NCBI GenBank assembly: GCA_029859385.1
Contig: JAOUDF010000156.1
Coordinates: 1-5,827, forward strand
Direction: 5' to 3'
DNA: 5,827 nt
Source: Nitrospirota bacterium
Lineage (GTDB): Bacteria > Nitrospirota > JAOUDF01
The position numbers were made by a program, and so were the translations under genes. This document shows, in pieces, positions 1 to 5,827 of the stretch (the stretch's first letter is position 1; each line of letters starts with the position of its first letter). A model generated the notes under the pieces. The model searched no databases and had not been told where the DNA came from. It saw only the letters and a program-made list of their open reading frames with translations.

Positions 1-2040
1 CGTATTGTGAAACCTCTCAAGAGGCTTGGCAAGCGCGGAGAAGGGAGATGGGAGGTTGTTTCCTGGGAGAAGGCAGTCGGCGACATCGCCAACCATGTCT
101 ATCAGGCCATTGTCGGCGGCCACCCTGAAAAAGTCGGGTTTTATCTCGGCAAAGACCACAGCGGCGGAGCACCGGGTCGATTCATGGACACCATCGGGTC
201 ACCTTCTATCATCGACGCCCGATACCCTGGCAGCGCAAATCTTCGGGCGGCTCTTAAGGCTACCTGGGGCGAAGACGCGATGATACCGGACTTTAGCAAC
301 ACCGATTATATAATAAATTTCGGGTCGAACATTTTTGAAACCCACAACGCCTTCAACAAGCCGATAGCGGACAGCCGTTCGGAGCGAAAAGCAAAACTGG
401 TAACTTTCGACGTGCGCCTGACTAATACTGCCGGGCGTTCCGATGAGTGGATCCCCCTGAGGCCCGGCACCGACGGCCTGCTTGCCCTTGCAATGGCTCA
501 CGCGCTGGTCGAGGAAAATCTGATTGACAGAGATTTCCTGGCCCGATGGACCGATCTCACCCCTGCTGCGCTCAAGGAGAATCTCGCGCCTTTTTCACCG
601 GAAAGAATGTCCGGCATAACCGGTGTCCCTGCCGAGAAGATCAGAAGGATTGCGGTGGAATTCGCGACAGCGAGGACCGGCTGCCTTTACGCCTATCGCG
701 GAGTATCGGGTACACCTCAGGGGTACGATTCAACGCGCGCCGTCTTTTTGCTGGCGGTCATCACGGGAAATATCGAGCGTCCCGGTGGCGTATGCCTGCC
801 CCGTACCATCAAATGGCCTCAGCCTCAGCCAACACCGTCCAAGCCCAAGGGGGCATCGCCTCTCGGGTCGCTGGCGGAGGCACCGCAGCGATTGGCGTCC
901 GGCAAGGCCAACCTCTCCGTGCTCTTTGTCTATCAAGGGAATCCGGCGCACAGCGCCCCGGCATCGGCTCTTTGGAAACAGCTGATTGCGGATGAAAGCA
1001 AGATCCCGCTTGTCGTCGATTTTTCTCCTTTTCCCAGTGAGACTGCCAGTCTGGCCGACTACATACTTCCCGACTGTCTGGCCTATGAGAGATTTGATCC
1101 GGACACTTCTCCTTCCTGCATGTGGCCCTGGCTCGGTATCCGTCAGCCGGTCATCAAGCCGGTGGGGGGACGTGAAACGCGCATGGTGCTTCAGGATATC
1201 ATCCACGCTACCGATGTCCACGGTACTCTCGGGATTAACCGTTACTGGGATTTCAAGGACAGCGAGGACTGGCTCAGGCGGCAGGCTGACCAGATTCCAG
1301 AGCTCAAAAAAGCCGGCGGCCTTGAACATCTGAAACAGAAAGGTGTCTGGCCTATCGTCGGGCAGGTCAATATGCCGACCGGTAAGCGCGTTGATGAGAA
1401 GGGGAAACCGGTTAAGCCCACTTACGGGCTGCACCAAGGCAAAGGGTTCGGAACGCCGTCACGGAAGATCGAGTATCTGTCTTCAGCGTCGGGCGGCTTT
1501 CCAAAATGCAGGCTTGCCGTCGACCATGTCGACGGTAAATTCATCCTTACCGGCTACAAGTGCGGCATCCACGACCGTTCGCACTCATCGGACAACAAGT
1601 GGCTTGCCGAGATGTTCCATACGAATCATGCCCTGATCAACAAGGAGGCTGCGAAGAAGCTTGGGATCAAGGATGGACAGTTGATCCGGGTTAGTAGCGA
1701 CGCAGGATATATTGTCACCCGTGCCAGGGTAACCCACGGAGTATCACCCGAGGTAGTTGCCATAGCCGGCGGGATGGGGCATACGGCCTTTGGCCAGGTT
1801 GCCCGGGCATTGCAGGGAAGGGTGCATGAACCTCTGAAGGGAAGGGCCGACAGGGATGTGGACGCCAATCTCTGGTGGAAGGACAATGGAGTCAACCCCA
1901 ACGACCTGATCCCTGGAGTGAGTGATCCCAAAGGCGGAGGGACCTCATGGGCTCATCTGCTCGTCACTATCGAGCCTGCCAAGACGGATGATAAATACGG
2001 GACGATTAAAGTCGATACTTCCAAATTGCTGAAGGCATAA
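1..2040 (+). CDS. Molybdopterin oxidoreductase (Psr/Phs/Ttr-like, DMSO reductase superfamily), 5'-truncated
   Basis: Probable periplasmic redox subunit carrying a bis-MGD type cofactor; the substrate is unknown. The frame is open to base 1 (Arg-Ile before the GTG at 7), and the Lys-Arg-Gly-Glu-Gly-Arg-Trp...Ser-Trp-Glu-Lys-Ala stretch (residues 9-22 from that GTG) normally lies about 100 residues into this family. GTG 7 is therefore almost certainly internal, and the Tat signal and N-terminal 4Fe-4S domain are probably upstream. Visible parts are the core molybdopterin domain (about 1-400, with YIINFGSN at 101-108, NIERPGG at 255-261, YQGNPAHS at 309-316) and the C-terminal dinucleotide-binding domain (about 510-655, with TGYKCGIHDRSHS at 515-527). 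The first cysteine is C226, so the usual Mo-ligand region (about 70-76, DARYPGS) has no Cys, and no in-frame TGA is present. The stop lies 12 bases before the cytochrome gene, suggesting a shared operon and a common complex. The superfamily call is firm. Polysulfide, thiosulfate, tetrathionate or arsenate reductase, or a Qrc/ActB-like non-catalytic subunit, all remain possible. Confidence 0.88.
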   Translation, partial: RIVKPLKRLGKRGEGRWEVVSWEKAVGDIANHVYQAIVGGHPEKVGFYLGKDHSGGAPGRFMDTIGSPSIIDARYPGSANLRAALKATWGEDAMIPDFSNTDYIINFGSNIFETHNAFNKPIADSRSERKAKLVTFDVRLTNTAGRSDEWIPLRPGTDGLLALAMAHALVEENLIDRDFLARWTDLTPAALKENLAPFSPERMSGITGVPAEKIRRIAVEFATARTGCLYAYRGVSGTPQGYDSTRAVFLLAVITGNIERPGGVCLPRTIKWPQPQPTPSKPKGASPLGSLAEAPQRLASGKANLSVLFVYQGNPAHSAPASALWKQLIADESKIPLVVDFSPFPSETASLADYILPDCLAYERFDPDTSPSCMWPWLGIRQPVIKPVGGRETRMVLQDIIHATDVHGTLGINRYWDFKDSEDWLRRQADQIPELKKAGGLEHLKQKGVWPIVGQVNMPTGKRVDEKGKPVKPTYGLHQGKGFGTPSRKIEYLSSASGGFPKCRLAVDHVDGKFILTGYKCGIHDRSHSSDNKWLAEMFHTNHALINKEAAKKLGIKDGQLIRVSSDAGYIVTRARVTHGVSPEVVAIAGGMGHTAFGQVARALQGRVHEPLKGRADRDVDANLWWKDNGVNPNDLIPGVSDPKGGGTSWAHLLVTIEPAKTDDKYGTIKVDTSKLLKA

Positions 2041-2052
2041 TCGGGTGGGTGC

Positions 2053-3366
2053 ATGCAGATAAAAGAGATAGTGAGCAAGGTTTTCAGAAAGAAGGGACCG
2101 GACGAGAGCGTCCAGGACTGGCTTAATGACATCCTGGATACGATCTTCGAGGACTATCACAAGCTGGTGGTTGGAATTGGTATTGCCGTTGCCGCTTTGG
2201 CGGCTATAGTAATCGTCGGGGTAAATCACTACGGCTTCATCAAGGACCCGGCAGTTTGCCAGATGTGTCATTCCACCTTTTATAAATATTCCGATTATGC
2301 GCCGTATCCGCATCAAGAGCCAATGACGGGCGTGTCAGTAGGATGCGCGGAGTGTCATCCCTACCCGTTCAAGGAGTTTAAGAACTCGGTCCACCATACC
2401 GCGGTAAACGGTATAAGGCCGGGGTGCGTTACGTGCCATGGAACGCCTCACACGGTGTGGGACTTCAACAAATACATGTTCCTCCTGGGGCCCTCGTTCT
2501 GGTCGAAGGCCGGCAGCGCGGGAATCAGCCCCGGCGGCGCCTTCTGGGACATCTCTTCACCCATGGCGAACCAGGGGAAATGGGAAACCATACGTCCTCG
2601 TCTCGCCAAAAAGGTGAGGGAGCAATATCTGGCGAACGACAGTGCCCCCTGTCGTTCCTGTCACAACATTGACAACCTCATTGCGGTGGAAAATCCGGAA
2701 AAACCATGGGTCATGGATATCCATACCCAGGTCAAACAGGACAAGAAGACCTGCATCGAGTGTCACTTCAACCTTGTGCATGCAGCGGTCGAGTGGGAAG
2801 AGCCTGCGAAACCAACCAAGGAAGAAAAGCCGGCGGAGCCCAAGGCTGGCTCAGGAGTTGACGGCGCCGCCATATACAAACAGAACTGTGCGTCCTGTCA
2901 CGGTGAGACAGGTAAGCCGGTCCTGCCGGGCGCTCCCAATTTCAGCATGGGTGAAAGGCTTGGCAAGACCGATGAAGCCCTGCTTAATTCGGTAAAGAAT
3001 GGTGTGCTGGCCATGCCCGGCTTCACCAGGACCCTCAGTTATGCCCAGATTACGGCCGTGCTTGCCCATATCCGGACTCTGTCCAAGGCAGCTGAGCCTG
3101 CAGCGGGTGTGGGTGCTGCGACCGGTGGTCATCCTGAAGAGGGCAAGAAGATATTTGGCGCTCAGTGTGCCGCGTGTCACGGGGCTGATGGGGCCGGACT
3201 TCTTCCTGGCATGCCTTCTTTCGCCAAGGGTGAACGCTTGGAAAAAAGTGATGCCGACCTGGCGAACGCCATCAAGAAGGGTATAAAGGCCATGCCGCCC
3301 TTCGCCGGGCTCAGTGACGAAGATGTGCAGAACGTTATCAGCTATATCCGGGTATTGAAGAAATAA
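2053..3366 (+). CDS. Seven-haem membrane-anchored cytochrome c: NapC/NirT-like domain fused to two class I cytochrome c domains
   Basis: Predicted quinol-linked electron transfer protein, held in the inner membrane by one helix (about residues 38-58) with its haems in the periplasm. Seven CXXCH motifs start at C69, C98, C125, C200, C234, C279 and C372. Residues 59-245 resemble NapC/NirT: SVHHTAVNGIRPGCVTCH (112-129), RLAKKVREQYLANDSAPCRSCHN (183-205) and TCIECHFNLVH (233-243) match typical NapC haem surroundings. Typical NapC has four haems, and here there are five. A Pro/Glu/Lys-rich linker (about 249-267) leads to two tandem monohaem domains (271-345 and 364-437) with likely axial Met at M321 and M414 (Ala-Met-Pro-x-Phe). 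The architecture recalls TorC (NapC-like plus one C-terminal haem domain) but is larger. ATG 2053 follows a modest GGGTGGG ribosome-binding stretch just after the upstream stop. The membrane helix directly follows an approximately 37-residue cytoplasmic N-terminus that is longer than usual for NapC. The partner is probably the upstream molybdopterin subunit, by inference from the tight spacing. Confidence 0.92.
   Translation: MQIKEIVSKVFRKKGPDESVQDWLNDILDTIFEDYHKLVVGIGIAVAALAAIVIVGVNHYGFIKDPAVCQMCHSTFYKYSDYAPYPHQEPMTGVSVGCAECHPYPFKEFKNSVHHTAVNGIRPGCVTCHGTPHTVWDFNKYMFLLGPSFWSKAGSAGISPGGAFWDISSPMANQGKWETIRPRLAKKVREQYLANDSAPCRSCHNIDNLIAVENPEKPWVMDIHTQVKQDKKTCIECHFNLVHAAVEWEEPAKPTKEEKPAEPKAGSGVDGAAIYKQNCASCHGETGKPVLPGAPNFSMGERLGKTDEALLNSVKNGVLAMPGFTRTLSYAQITAVLAHIRTLSKAAEPAAGVGAATGGHPEEGKKIFGAQCAACHGADGAGLLPGMPSFAKGERLEKSDADLANAIKKGIKAMPPFAGLSDEDVQNVISYIRVLKK
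2863..3363 (+). repeat. Tandem duplication of a class I cytochrome c domain within the seven-haem gene
   Basis: Two copies encode residues 271-345 and 364-437 of the cytochrome. They align with an offset of 93 residues, with one gap near the end. By hand count 27 of the 54 positions from G271 to F324 are identical, including CxxCHG, LPGxPxF, GERL and AMPxF. They are separated by an Ala/Gly-rich linker (about 346-363). This looks like an old intragenic duplication, because the bases have diverged well beyond the conserved residues. Confidence 0.8.
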
Positions 3367-3377
3367 GTCGGAAATTC

Positions 3378-3383
3378 AGGAGA
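3378..3383 (+). promoter_or_regulatory. Shine-Dalgarno site of the small membrane protein gene
   Basis: AGGAGA lies 7-8 bases before ATG 3391. It is the strongest ribosome-binding site on the plus strand of this window and supports translation of the 80-codon frame that follows. Confidence 0.75.
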
Positions 3384-3390
3384 CTGAGAT

Positions 3391-3633
3391 ATGTTTGAAG
3401 AAAAAGTTACCGAACAGGAAAAAGACAAGGCTGCGAAAAGTCTTCGCGATATCCTGTTTTTCTTTTCGGCCATCGGCCTTATCGTGGTCTCCACCATCAT
3501 GGAATCGACCTTCTGGTTCATTCCGTTTCTGCTGGGAGTGGCCTGTCTCGGGCTTTCTGTCTACGACATTTACAGCGATATCCTGTATCATCGCCTGAGC
3601 AAAAAGAAGAAAAGAAAAGCCAAAGAAGAATGA
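3391..3633 (+). CDS. Small two-helix membrane protein of unknown function
   Basis: I do not recognise this 80-residue protein. It has a charged N-terminus (residues 1-19, Glu/Lys-rich), two hydrophobic segments (about 20-37 and 41-60) joined by a short Met-Glu-Ser-Thr turn, and a very basic tail with KKKKRKAK at 71-78. The basic tail and the positive-inside rule suggest that both ends face the cytoplasm. It has no cysteine-based cofactor motif; its single Cys is C52. The start is supported by AGGAGA 7-8 bases upstream. It sits 24 bases after the cytochrome stop and is the last gene before the terminator, so it probably belongs to the respiratory operon. A small accessory or assembly subunit is an inference from position only. 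A chance frame is unlikely given the ribosome-binding site, the helix pattern and the terminator directly after it. Confidence 0.8.
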   Translation: MFEEKVTEQEKDKAAKSLRDILFFFSAIGLIVVSTIMESTFWFIPFLLGVACLGLSVYDIYSDILYHRLSKKKKRKAKEE

Positions 3634-3651
3634 TCCGTTAAGGCCACTGAT

Positions 3652-3692
3652 AAAAAAAGGCGTCGGGAGTTTCCCGGCGCCTTTCTCTTTTT
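3652..3692. terminator. Bidirectional intrinsic terminator between convergent operons
   Basis: A 13-base-pair stem pairs 3656-3668 with 3672-3684 around a GTT loop and contains one G-U wobble on the plus strand (T3663 with G3677). On the plus strand it is followed by CTCTTTTT (3685-3692), 22 bases beyond the small membrane protein's stop. Read on the minus strand, the A-run 3652-3658 becomes a seven-T tract, so the same hairpin can end the convergent transcript that stops coding at 3723. Confidence 0.88.
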
Positions 3693-3722
3693 GTGCAAAT
3701 GCAATACGTGCTCAGGGGGAAG

Positions 3723-4235
3723 TCAACCTTTTGTCTCCTCGACAACCTCCGGCGAGTAAGGGAAGTGCTCCGAAGTGAAGGCCTTGATGCAGAAGAGCCA
3801 GAATGAAATCAGACCCCATCCCAGTCCGACGACAACCCCCACATCGATGATCCCCCTCCACGGATGCGGCAGCATGCGGACGGCAATAATGAGCAGGACC
3901 AGGCCGGTGATAAGCGAATAGGTGATGATCTTCCTTTTCTTTGTTGCATGGAAGAAGCCCAGGCAGAAGAGAGGAGCCAGCACGACGAGGAGAGGGGCCG
4001 GGTTTTCCTTCAGGTATCTGAGCCGGGCCGCTACACGGGGTGAAAAACCAAGCTGGAAGGCCTTGTACCCTTCCGAATATGCCATGAAAAAGACATTGCC
4101 GATCAGCGCAGCCCACTGATACCAGGTAAGCTCTGCCGAAAACAGGCCTTGTGCCATATCAAACATCCGGTAAATTGCACTGCCCAGTACCAGTGAAACC
4201 CCGATAAATCCCCAAACTGCCCCGATAACTCCCAT
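3723..4235 (-). CDS. Conserved-looking polytopic membrane protein of unknown function
   Basis: The function of this 170-residue, strongly hydrophobic protein is not recognised. Likely membrane helices lie near residues 3-22, 39-53, 80-96, 103-120 and 128-150 (four or five in all). Between the second and third is a distinctive stretch, EGYKAFQLGFSPRVAARLRYL (residues 55-75), which looks like a conserved cytoplasmic or membrane-edge motif because of its Arg and aromatic content. A basic HATKKRK loop (96-102) is probably cytoplasmic. The tail (151-170) is hydrophilic and acidic. Its ATG is preceded on the minus strand by GGAGG (4252-4248), with a rather long 12-base spacing. It begins 37 bases after the stop of the prenyltransferase gene, so the two are probably cotranscribed. 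A role in quinone or lipid metabolism would be inference from that neighbour alone. Confidence 0.82.
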   Translation of the reverse strand: MGVIGAVWGFIGVSLVLGSAIYRMFDMAQGLFSAELTWYQWAALIGNVFFMAYSEGYKAFQLGFSPRVAARLRYLKENPAPLLVVLAPLFCLGFFHATKKRKIITYSLITGLVLLIIAVRMLPHPWRGIIDVGVVVGLGWGLISFWLFCIKAFTSEHFPYSPEVVEETKG

Positions 4236-4272
4236 CGTCTCAGACTTCCTCCAGCAAAAAAGAACCCGTATT

Positions 4273-5160
4273 TTACAGGAAAAAACCGATTGCTACAAGC
4301 ACAGGAGTTGCCACGGTCGCCGCAATATTAAGTCCCATGGCCGGGATGAGATTGGGTATATCGTCGGCATTTCGTAATGTTCCCAAGGCAGCGGGTAATG
4401 CCAGGGCCAGTGCAAGCATCCCCAGAAGGGTTCCCCTTGGCAGGACTCCCCGGTAAACGCCCACGACTATGGATAGATAGGCCAGTGTGCTGATAATACA
4501 GAAGACAATGCTCGCGGCCCGCCTGCCGAATACGATCGGCAGATGCCGCCTGCCGACGATTCGGTCGGCTTCGACATCGGGGAACTGGTTAAGAAGCAGC
4601 AGATTGCTTGCCTGAAAAAAAGGAGGTAGCGAGGCGGCAAAGGCCGTCCAGGAGAAGGTTCCCGTCAGGACAAAATAGGTCCCCATGACCATGATAGGGC
4701 CCAAGCCCAGACCTGGTGCTACGAGACAAATGGCCGGGCTTCCGGTAATCCATCGAGTGTAAGAAATGATAATCAATACGCCGGGCAGGCCCAGCGAGAG
4801 GAGCATCAACCCCTTCCTGTATACAAGGTAAAGTCCGACCAGGATTGTCAGCAGCAGGGCTATGACGCCGATCCCAAGTACCTTCGAAGCCATCTCCGGC
4901 ATGGCGGGAAGGGTGCCGCTCCCCCCACTGAAAGGGGTGCGGTCCGTGCGGAGATCAAGCCCGCTTCTGAAATCCTCATATTCATTCAGGGCGTTGATGC
5001 TGAGAAGGGCTGCTGAACTTCCGAGCAATGCCAGCAGAAGGGAGGTGAGATCAATCCGCGCTGAATCATGGACCGCCACTCCCAGGCCAAGAAGGACGCT
5101 GGTTGGCGGCAGTATCAGAAACGGGAGGCGCATGGGGCCCAGCATATTCCTGATTTTCAT
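4273..5160 (-). CDS. UbiA-family prenyltransferase, MenA-like
   Basis: Integral membrane enzyme predicted to transfer a polyprenyl group from a polyprenyl diphosphate to an aromatic acceptor. In an anaerobic respirer the obvious candidate reaction is 1,4-dihydroxy-2-naphthoate prenylation in menaquinone synthesis (MenA). The 295 residues match family size and are largely hydrophobic, with roughly eight or nine helices. Both Asp-rich Mg-diphosphate motifs are visible: N59-E-Y-E-D63...G67-L-D69, and N191-Q-F-P-D195-V-E-A-D199-R-I-V-G203-R-R. The second resembles the NNxRDxxxDxxxGK of MenA, with Arg replacing Lys. The first has Glu60 where Asp is common. The ATG start has AAGGAG (5176-5171) 10 bases upstream. 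It leads the minus-strand pair. Family assignment is firm, but the acceptor is not determined. Since UbiA members also act in ubiquinone, haem O, chlorophyll and archaeal-type lipid pathways, menA is not assigned as a symbol. Confidence 0.88.
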   Translation of the reverse strand: MKIRNMLGPMRLPFLILPPTSVLLGLGVAVHDSARIDLTSLLLALLGSSAALLSINALNEYEDFRSGLDLRTDRTPFSGGSGTLPAMPEMASKVLGIGVIALLLTILVGLYLVYRKGLMLLSLGLPGVLIIISYTRWITGSPAICLVAPGLGLGPIMVMGTYFVLTGTFSWTAFAASLPPFFQASNLLLLNQFPDVEADRIVGRRHLPIVFGRRAASIVFCIISTLAYLSIVVGVYRGVLPRGTLLGMLALALALPAALGTLRNADDIPNLIPAMGLNIAATVATPVLVAIGFFL

Positions 5161-5170
5161 AAGAGCAGGG

Positions 5171-5176
5171 CTCCTT
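5171..5176 (-). promoter_or_regulatory. Shine-Dalgarno site of the UbiA-family gene
   Basis: On the minus strand AAGGAG lies 10 bases before the ATG at 5160-5158. It supports this start for the prenyltransferase. Confidence 0.65.
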
Positions 5177-5206
5177 GTTCGACGGAAGAAGATAGTATCA
5201 GCTTAC

Positions 5207-5212
5207 ATCATA
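5207..5212 (-). promoter_or_regulatory. Possible -10 element for the minus-strand operon
   Basis: Read on the minus strand this is TATGAT, one mismatch from TATAAT, about 46 bases before the prenyltransferase start. The hexamer 17 bases upstream (TGCAGC) is a poor -35, so the call rests on one element and on the need for a promoter in this divergent gap. Confidence 0.22.
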
Positions 5213-5258
5213 GCGCAATGAGCATTATTGCTGCATCTTCATGTTCGCCGATCTGTAA

Positions 5259-5287
5259 TCGACATTTTCAGCTTTTTTCGCTATACT
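5259..5287 (+). promoter_or_regulatory. Sigma-70 type promoter of prfC
   Basis: TCGACA (5259-5264, one mismatch from TTGACA) and TATACT (5282-5287, one mismatch from TATAAT) are separated by exactly 17 bases. Transcription would begin near 5293-5295, giving a leader of about 20 bases that contains the AGGA ribosome-binding site (5301-5304). No operator is evident. The position, between divergent genes and directly before prfC, fits a housekeeping promoter. Confidence 0.65.
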
Positions 5288-5312
5288 TGCCGTCTTTGGC
5301 AGGATAATCTTT

Positions 5313-5827
5313 ATGACTACAGAACAGACCACCTCAAAGTCGACCGCCGCGTCGGCCATTGCCGCAGAGATGAAGCGCCGCAGGACCTTCGCCATTATCT
5401 CGCATCCCGACGCCGGCAAAACCACCCTGACTGAAAAACTTCTGCTCTTCAGCGGCGCCATCCAGATGGCCGGTACGGTGAAGGGGCGCAAGAGTGCCCG
5501 CCATGCCACGTCGGACTGGATGGAGATCGAGAAGCAGCGCGGCATATCGGTGGCCAGTTCGGTAATGCAGTTCGACTACCGGGACTGCGTCATCAACCTG
5601 CTCGATACCCCGGGCCACCAGGACTTTTCCGAAGACACCTACCGAGTGCTCACCGCTGTCGACTCGGCCCTCATGGTCATCGACGCTGCCAAGGGTGTTG
5701 AGGCGCAGACCATAAAACTGCTCAACGTCTGCCGCCTGCGCAACACCCCGATCATTACCTTCATGAACAAGATGGACCGCGAGGTGCGCGACCCGATGTC
5801 GCTGCTGGACGAGGTAGAGTCGGTTCT
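5313..5827 (+). CDS. prfC: Peptide chain release factor 3 (RF3), 3'-truncated
   Basis: RF3 is the cytoplasmic translational GTPase that removes RF1 or RF2 from the ribosome after peptide release. The window holds the first 171 codons of about 525-530 and ends inside the GTPase domain. Visible motifs are the P-loop SHPDAGKTT (residues 30-38), the segment 58-87 containing SDWMEIEKQRGISVASSVMQF (G2 region), G3 DTPGHQDF (98-105) and G4 NKMD (152-155). The HPDAGKTT and SDWMEIEKQRGIS wording separates RF3 from EF-G and other translational GTPases. ATG 5313 has AGGA eight bases upstream. The residues before KRRRTFAII form an N-terminus about ten residues longer than the E. coli protein, so Met20 (ATG 5370) is an alternative start, but it lacks a well-placed ribosome-binding site. 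It is transcribed away from the prenyltransferase operon and has no evident functional tie to it. Confidence 0.97.
   Translation, partial: MTTEQTTSKSTAASAIAAEMKRRRTFAIISHPDAGKTTLTEKLLLFSGAIQMAGTVKGRKSARHATSDWMEIEKQRGISVASSVMQFDYRDCVINLLDTPGHQDFSEDTYRVLTAVDSALMVIDAAKGVEAQTIKLLNVCRLRNTPIITFMNKMDREVRDPMSLLDEVESV

Noticed and set aside
7..9. GTG at base 7 as the start of the molybdopterin gene
   Set aside because: The frame is open to base 1, and the sequence begins inside the conserved core with the Fe-S and signal regions missing. It is a window-edge truncation rather than a real start or a broken gene.
730..1437. Long minus-strand frame (235 codons) inside the molybdopterin gene
   Set aside because: It is fully embedded opposite a conserved coding sequence, its translation shows no domain or membrane pattern, and no credible ribosome-binding site was seen. 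It is a shadow of GC-rich codon use.
3712..4116. Minus-strand frame of 134 codons overlapping the 170-residue membrane protein
   Set aside because: It lies on the same strand in another frame. Its translation is rich in Cys, Arg and Pro without helix pattern, whereas the 3723-4235 frame gives clean membrane segments and a start next to the prenyltransferase stop.
5215..5231. Short inverted repeat GCAAT-N7-ATTGC in the divergent intergenic region, a possible operator
   Set aside because: Arms of five bases occur often by chance, and the site matches no operator consensus that I can name.
5286..5303. Six-pair hairpin (CTTGCC/GGCAGG) just before prfC, a possible translational control element
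   Set aside because: The left arm overlaps the -10 element and lies upstream of the expected transcription start, so it would not be in the mRNA if the promoter call is right. It is too short to claim as an operator.
5225..5545. Minus-strand frame of 106 codons opposite the start of prfC
   Set aside because: It overlaps the certain RF3 coding sequence and its promoter, and the translation has no recognisable content.

Overview
The window looks like chromosomal DNA from a Gram-negative anaerobic respirer rich in c-type cytochromes. A Geobacter/Desulfuromonadales-type bacterium is the best guess. That rests on gene content (a molybdopterin oxidoreductase beside a membrane-anchored multihaem NapC/NirT cytochrome, a MenA-like prenyltransferase, RF3) and the moderately GC-rich codon use; no 16S or other taxonomic marker is present.

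Layout: bases 1-3633 hold three co-directional plus-strand genes. They are the C-terminal ~679 residues of a periplasmic-type molybdopterin oxidoreductase whose 5' end lies outside the window, a 437-residue seven-haem cytochrome (NapC/NirT-like domain plus two tandem class I cytochrome c domains), and an 80-residue two-helix membrane protein. The gaps are 12 and 24 bases, so this is the 3' end of an operon. A strong hairpin with T-tracts on both sides (about 3652-3692) ends it and can also serve the convergent operon. Bases 3723-5160 hold two minus-strand genes, transcribed in the order UbiA/MenA-like prenyltransferase, then a 170-residue polytopic membrane protein of unknown function. A 152-base divergent intergenic region separates them from the start of prfC (peptide chain release factor 3), which runs off the right edge. 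A good sigma-70 type promoter for prfC is visible there.

How the genes may work together: the NapC-like part is expected to exchange electrons with the menaquinone pool, and its two C-terminal haem domains could wire it to the molybdopterin subunit or to periplasmic cytochromes. The small membrane protein may be an accessory subunit. The visible part of the molybdopterin subunit has no cysteine or selenocysteine where the family's molybdenum ligand is normally found. It may therefore use another ligand, or act as an electron-transfer or structural subunit as in the Qrc and alternative complex III systems, rather than as a classical reductase. Its substrate cannot be told from this window. The minus-strand pair and prfC have no demonstrated link to the respiratory operon. 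No RNA genes, insertion sequences, CRISPR arrays or attachment sites were seen, and no gene-free stretch exceeds 300 bases.
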